Positions 38,223-39,601 of a DNA stretch of 39,601 nt are shown one piece after another. Positions within the stretch are counted from its first letter, which is position 1; each line of letters begins with the position of its first letter. The notes beneath the pieces are model-generated. The model was not told where the DNA came from. It made no database searches and saw only the letters and a list, made by a program, of their open reading frames with translations. The translations under genes and the position numbers were made by a program. The stretch comes from an uncultured Oscillospiraceae bacterium (GTDB taxonomy: Bacteria > Bacillota > Clostridia > Oscillospirales > Acutalibacteraceae). The stretch is from the NCBI GenBank assembly GCA_900540535.1, contig UQGM01000023.1, forward strand, positions 1 through 39,601, in the 5' to 3' direction.

Positions 38223-39601
38223 TTAAACGTTTATCTCAACTTCAAGTCCAAGCTCATCGGCGTTTGCGTCGATAATGGGCTTAATGTACTCGTTTACAAA
38301 CTCCTCAGTCTGCTGAGGTGCTCTGCCCACAAAATTCTTCGGATGCATCATTGCGCTGAGTTCTTCCATTGTTATTCCGAAAGCTTCATCCCCTGCAATT
38401 CTCTCAAGCAGGTCGTTGGCTCCGCCCTCCTCCTTGACAACTTTGCCCGCTGCCATAGAGTGAACTCTGATTTTCTCATGAAGCTCCTGACGGTCTCCGC
38501 CTCTCTTTACAGCTTCCATCATAATGTTCTCTGTTGCCATAAAGGGAAGCTCTGCCAAAAGGTGCTTTTCTATCATCTTCGGATATACTACAAGTCCGCT
38601 TACAACGTTAATATAAAGCTCCAGTACGGCATCAGTTGCAAGGAATGCCTCTGCAACGCTGATACGCTTATTTGCAGAATCGTCAAGGGTTCTCTCAAAC
38701 CACTGAGTTGCAGCTGTTATCTGGGGATTTATTGTATCTGCCATAACGTATCTTGCAAGAGATGCTATTCTCTCGCTGCGCATGGGATTGCGTTTATATG
38801 CCATTGCAGATGAACCAATCTGATTTTTCTCAAAGGGCTCCTCAACCTCTTTAAGATGCTGGAGAAGTCTCAGGTCATTGGAGAATTTAGCAGCTGACTG
38901 AGCAACACCGCTGAGGACGAAAAGTACGCTTGAATCAAGCTTTCTCGGATATGTCTGTCCGGAAACCGGGAAACAGCTCTTATATCCCATCTTCTCGGCT
39001 ATCTTTCTGTCAAGCTCCTTTATCTTCTCCTGATCGCCGTCAAAAAGCTCCATGAAGCTTGCCTGTGTACCTGTTGTTCCCTTTGAGCCTAAAAGCTTCA
39101 TCTGTGAAAGCTGGAACTCAATTGCTTCGTAATCCATAAGGACTTCCTGAAGCCAAAGGGAGGCTCTCTTACCCAATGTTGTGGGCTGTGCAGGCTGGAA
39201 GTGCGTAAATGCAAGACAGGGAAGATCCTTATACTCCAAAGCAAACTTTGAAAGAGCGTCCATAAGGTTTATGAGCTTCTTGCGGATAAGGCGAAGTCCC
39301 TCTGTCATTGTGATAACATCGGTGTTATCGCCTACATAGCAGGAAGTAGCTCCCAGATGGATTATTCCCTTTGCCTTGGGGCACTGTACGCCGTATGCGT
39401 ACACATGGGACATAACATCGTGACGTACAAGCTTTTCACGCTCTGCCGCTACTTCATAATTTATATCGTCCTTATGTGCTTTAAGCTCGTCAATCTGCTC
39501 CTGAGTAATGCCGAGACCAAGCTCGTGCTCTGCCTCAGCAAGGGCAATCCAGAGCTTTCTCCATGTTCTGAACTTAAAATCAGGAGAAAAGATGTATTTC
39601 A
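38223..39601 (-). CDS. purB: Adenylosuccinate lyase, N-terminus beyond right edge
   Basis: Enzyme of purine synthesis that splits SAICAR and adenylosuccinate, releasing fumarate. About 459 residues are visible and the frame runs off the right edge (39599 is the first complete codon). Signatures: HLGATSCYVGDNTD, FTHFQPAQPTTLGKRA, the fumarase/aspartase family loop GSSAMAYKRNPMRSE near the middle, and WFERTLDDSANKR. The last 30 residues are normal. The gene starts further right, so the first ATG inside the window (39413) is not its start. Confidence 0.97.
   Translation of the reverse strand, partial: KYIFSPDFKFRTWRKLWIALAEAEHELGLGITQEQIDELKAHKDDINYEVAAEREKLVRHDVMSHVYAYGVQCPKAKGIIHLGATSCYVGDNTDVITMTEGLRLIRKKLINLMDALSKFALEYKDLPCLAFTHFQPAQPTTLGKRASLWLQEVLMDYEAIEFQLSQMKLLGSKGTTGTQASFMELFDGDQEKIKELDRKIAEKMGYKSCFPVSGQTYPRKLDSSVLFVLSGVAQSAAKFSNDLRLLQHLKEVEEPFEKNQIGSSAMAYKRNPMRSERIASLARYVMADTINPQITAATQWFERTLDDSANKRISVAEAFLATDAVLELYINVVSGLVVYPKMIEKHLLAELPFMATENIMMEAVKRGGDRQELHEKIRVHSMAAGKVVKEEGGANDLLERIAGDEAFGITMEELSAMMHPKNFVGRAPQQTEEFVNEYIKPIIDANADELGLEVEINV

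Overview
The window is most of an integrated tailed phage (siphovirus with HK97-type head genes) followed by about 9 kb of host chromosome. The host looks like a Gram-positive anaerobe of the class Clostridia, probably Ruminococcus or a close relative in the Oscillospiraceae. Supporting signs are strong GGAGG ribosome sites, sigma-A type TTGACA/TATAAT promoters, formate-tetrahydrofolate ligase, a SpoIIQ-like LytM protein, and phage genes of the type common in Clostridia prophages. The genus is inferred from style, not from a marker gene.

Prophage, about 1-30430, almost all on the minus strand. Reading in transcription order (right to left): an integrase next to the 3' end of tRNA-Arg; a divergent switch (S24 repressor to the right, Cro-like repressor to the left) with three copies of one operator; BRO/KilAC antirepressor; excisionase-like HTH; several small proteins; a HUH rolling-circle type Rep with a small RNA gene upstream; a PcfK/PcfJ pair; a coiled-coil DUF3102-type protein; small Cys-rich proteins; a collagen-like fibre pair; RecU; and a DUF1492 sigma-like late regulator. 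An opposite-strand ribbon-helix-helix gene with its own promoter and terminator follows. The late operon is HNH, TerS, TerL, portal, protease, capsid, connectors, major tail protein, the gpG/gpGT frameshift pair, tape measure, Dit, tail hub, holin and amidase. The far attachment site lies beyond the left edge.

Chromosome, 30431-39601: tRNA-Arg(ACG), a membrane-anchored M23/LytM protein, fhs, a four-gene type III restriction-modification operon, and purB running off the right edge.

The oddest signal is a set of four minus-strand phage genes that look normal except for one codon each. The tape measure and Rep appear to begin at AUA, where AUG is expected. Two small genes contain an in-frame UGA although their ends still overlap their neighbours or carry a good ribosome site. 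UGA is a working stop in many other genes here, so this is not a changed genetic code. It could be early decay by G-to-A or C-to-T change, or local recoding with weak AUA starts. Other points worth attention are the programmed -1 frameshift, the promoter-terminator small RNA by rep, a PcfK protein related to the AcrIIA9 anti-CRISPR family, the acidic RHH moron, and an unexplained gene inside the type III R-M operon.
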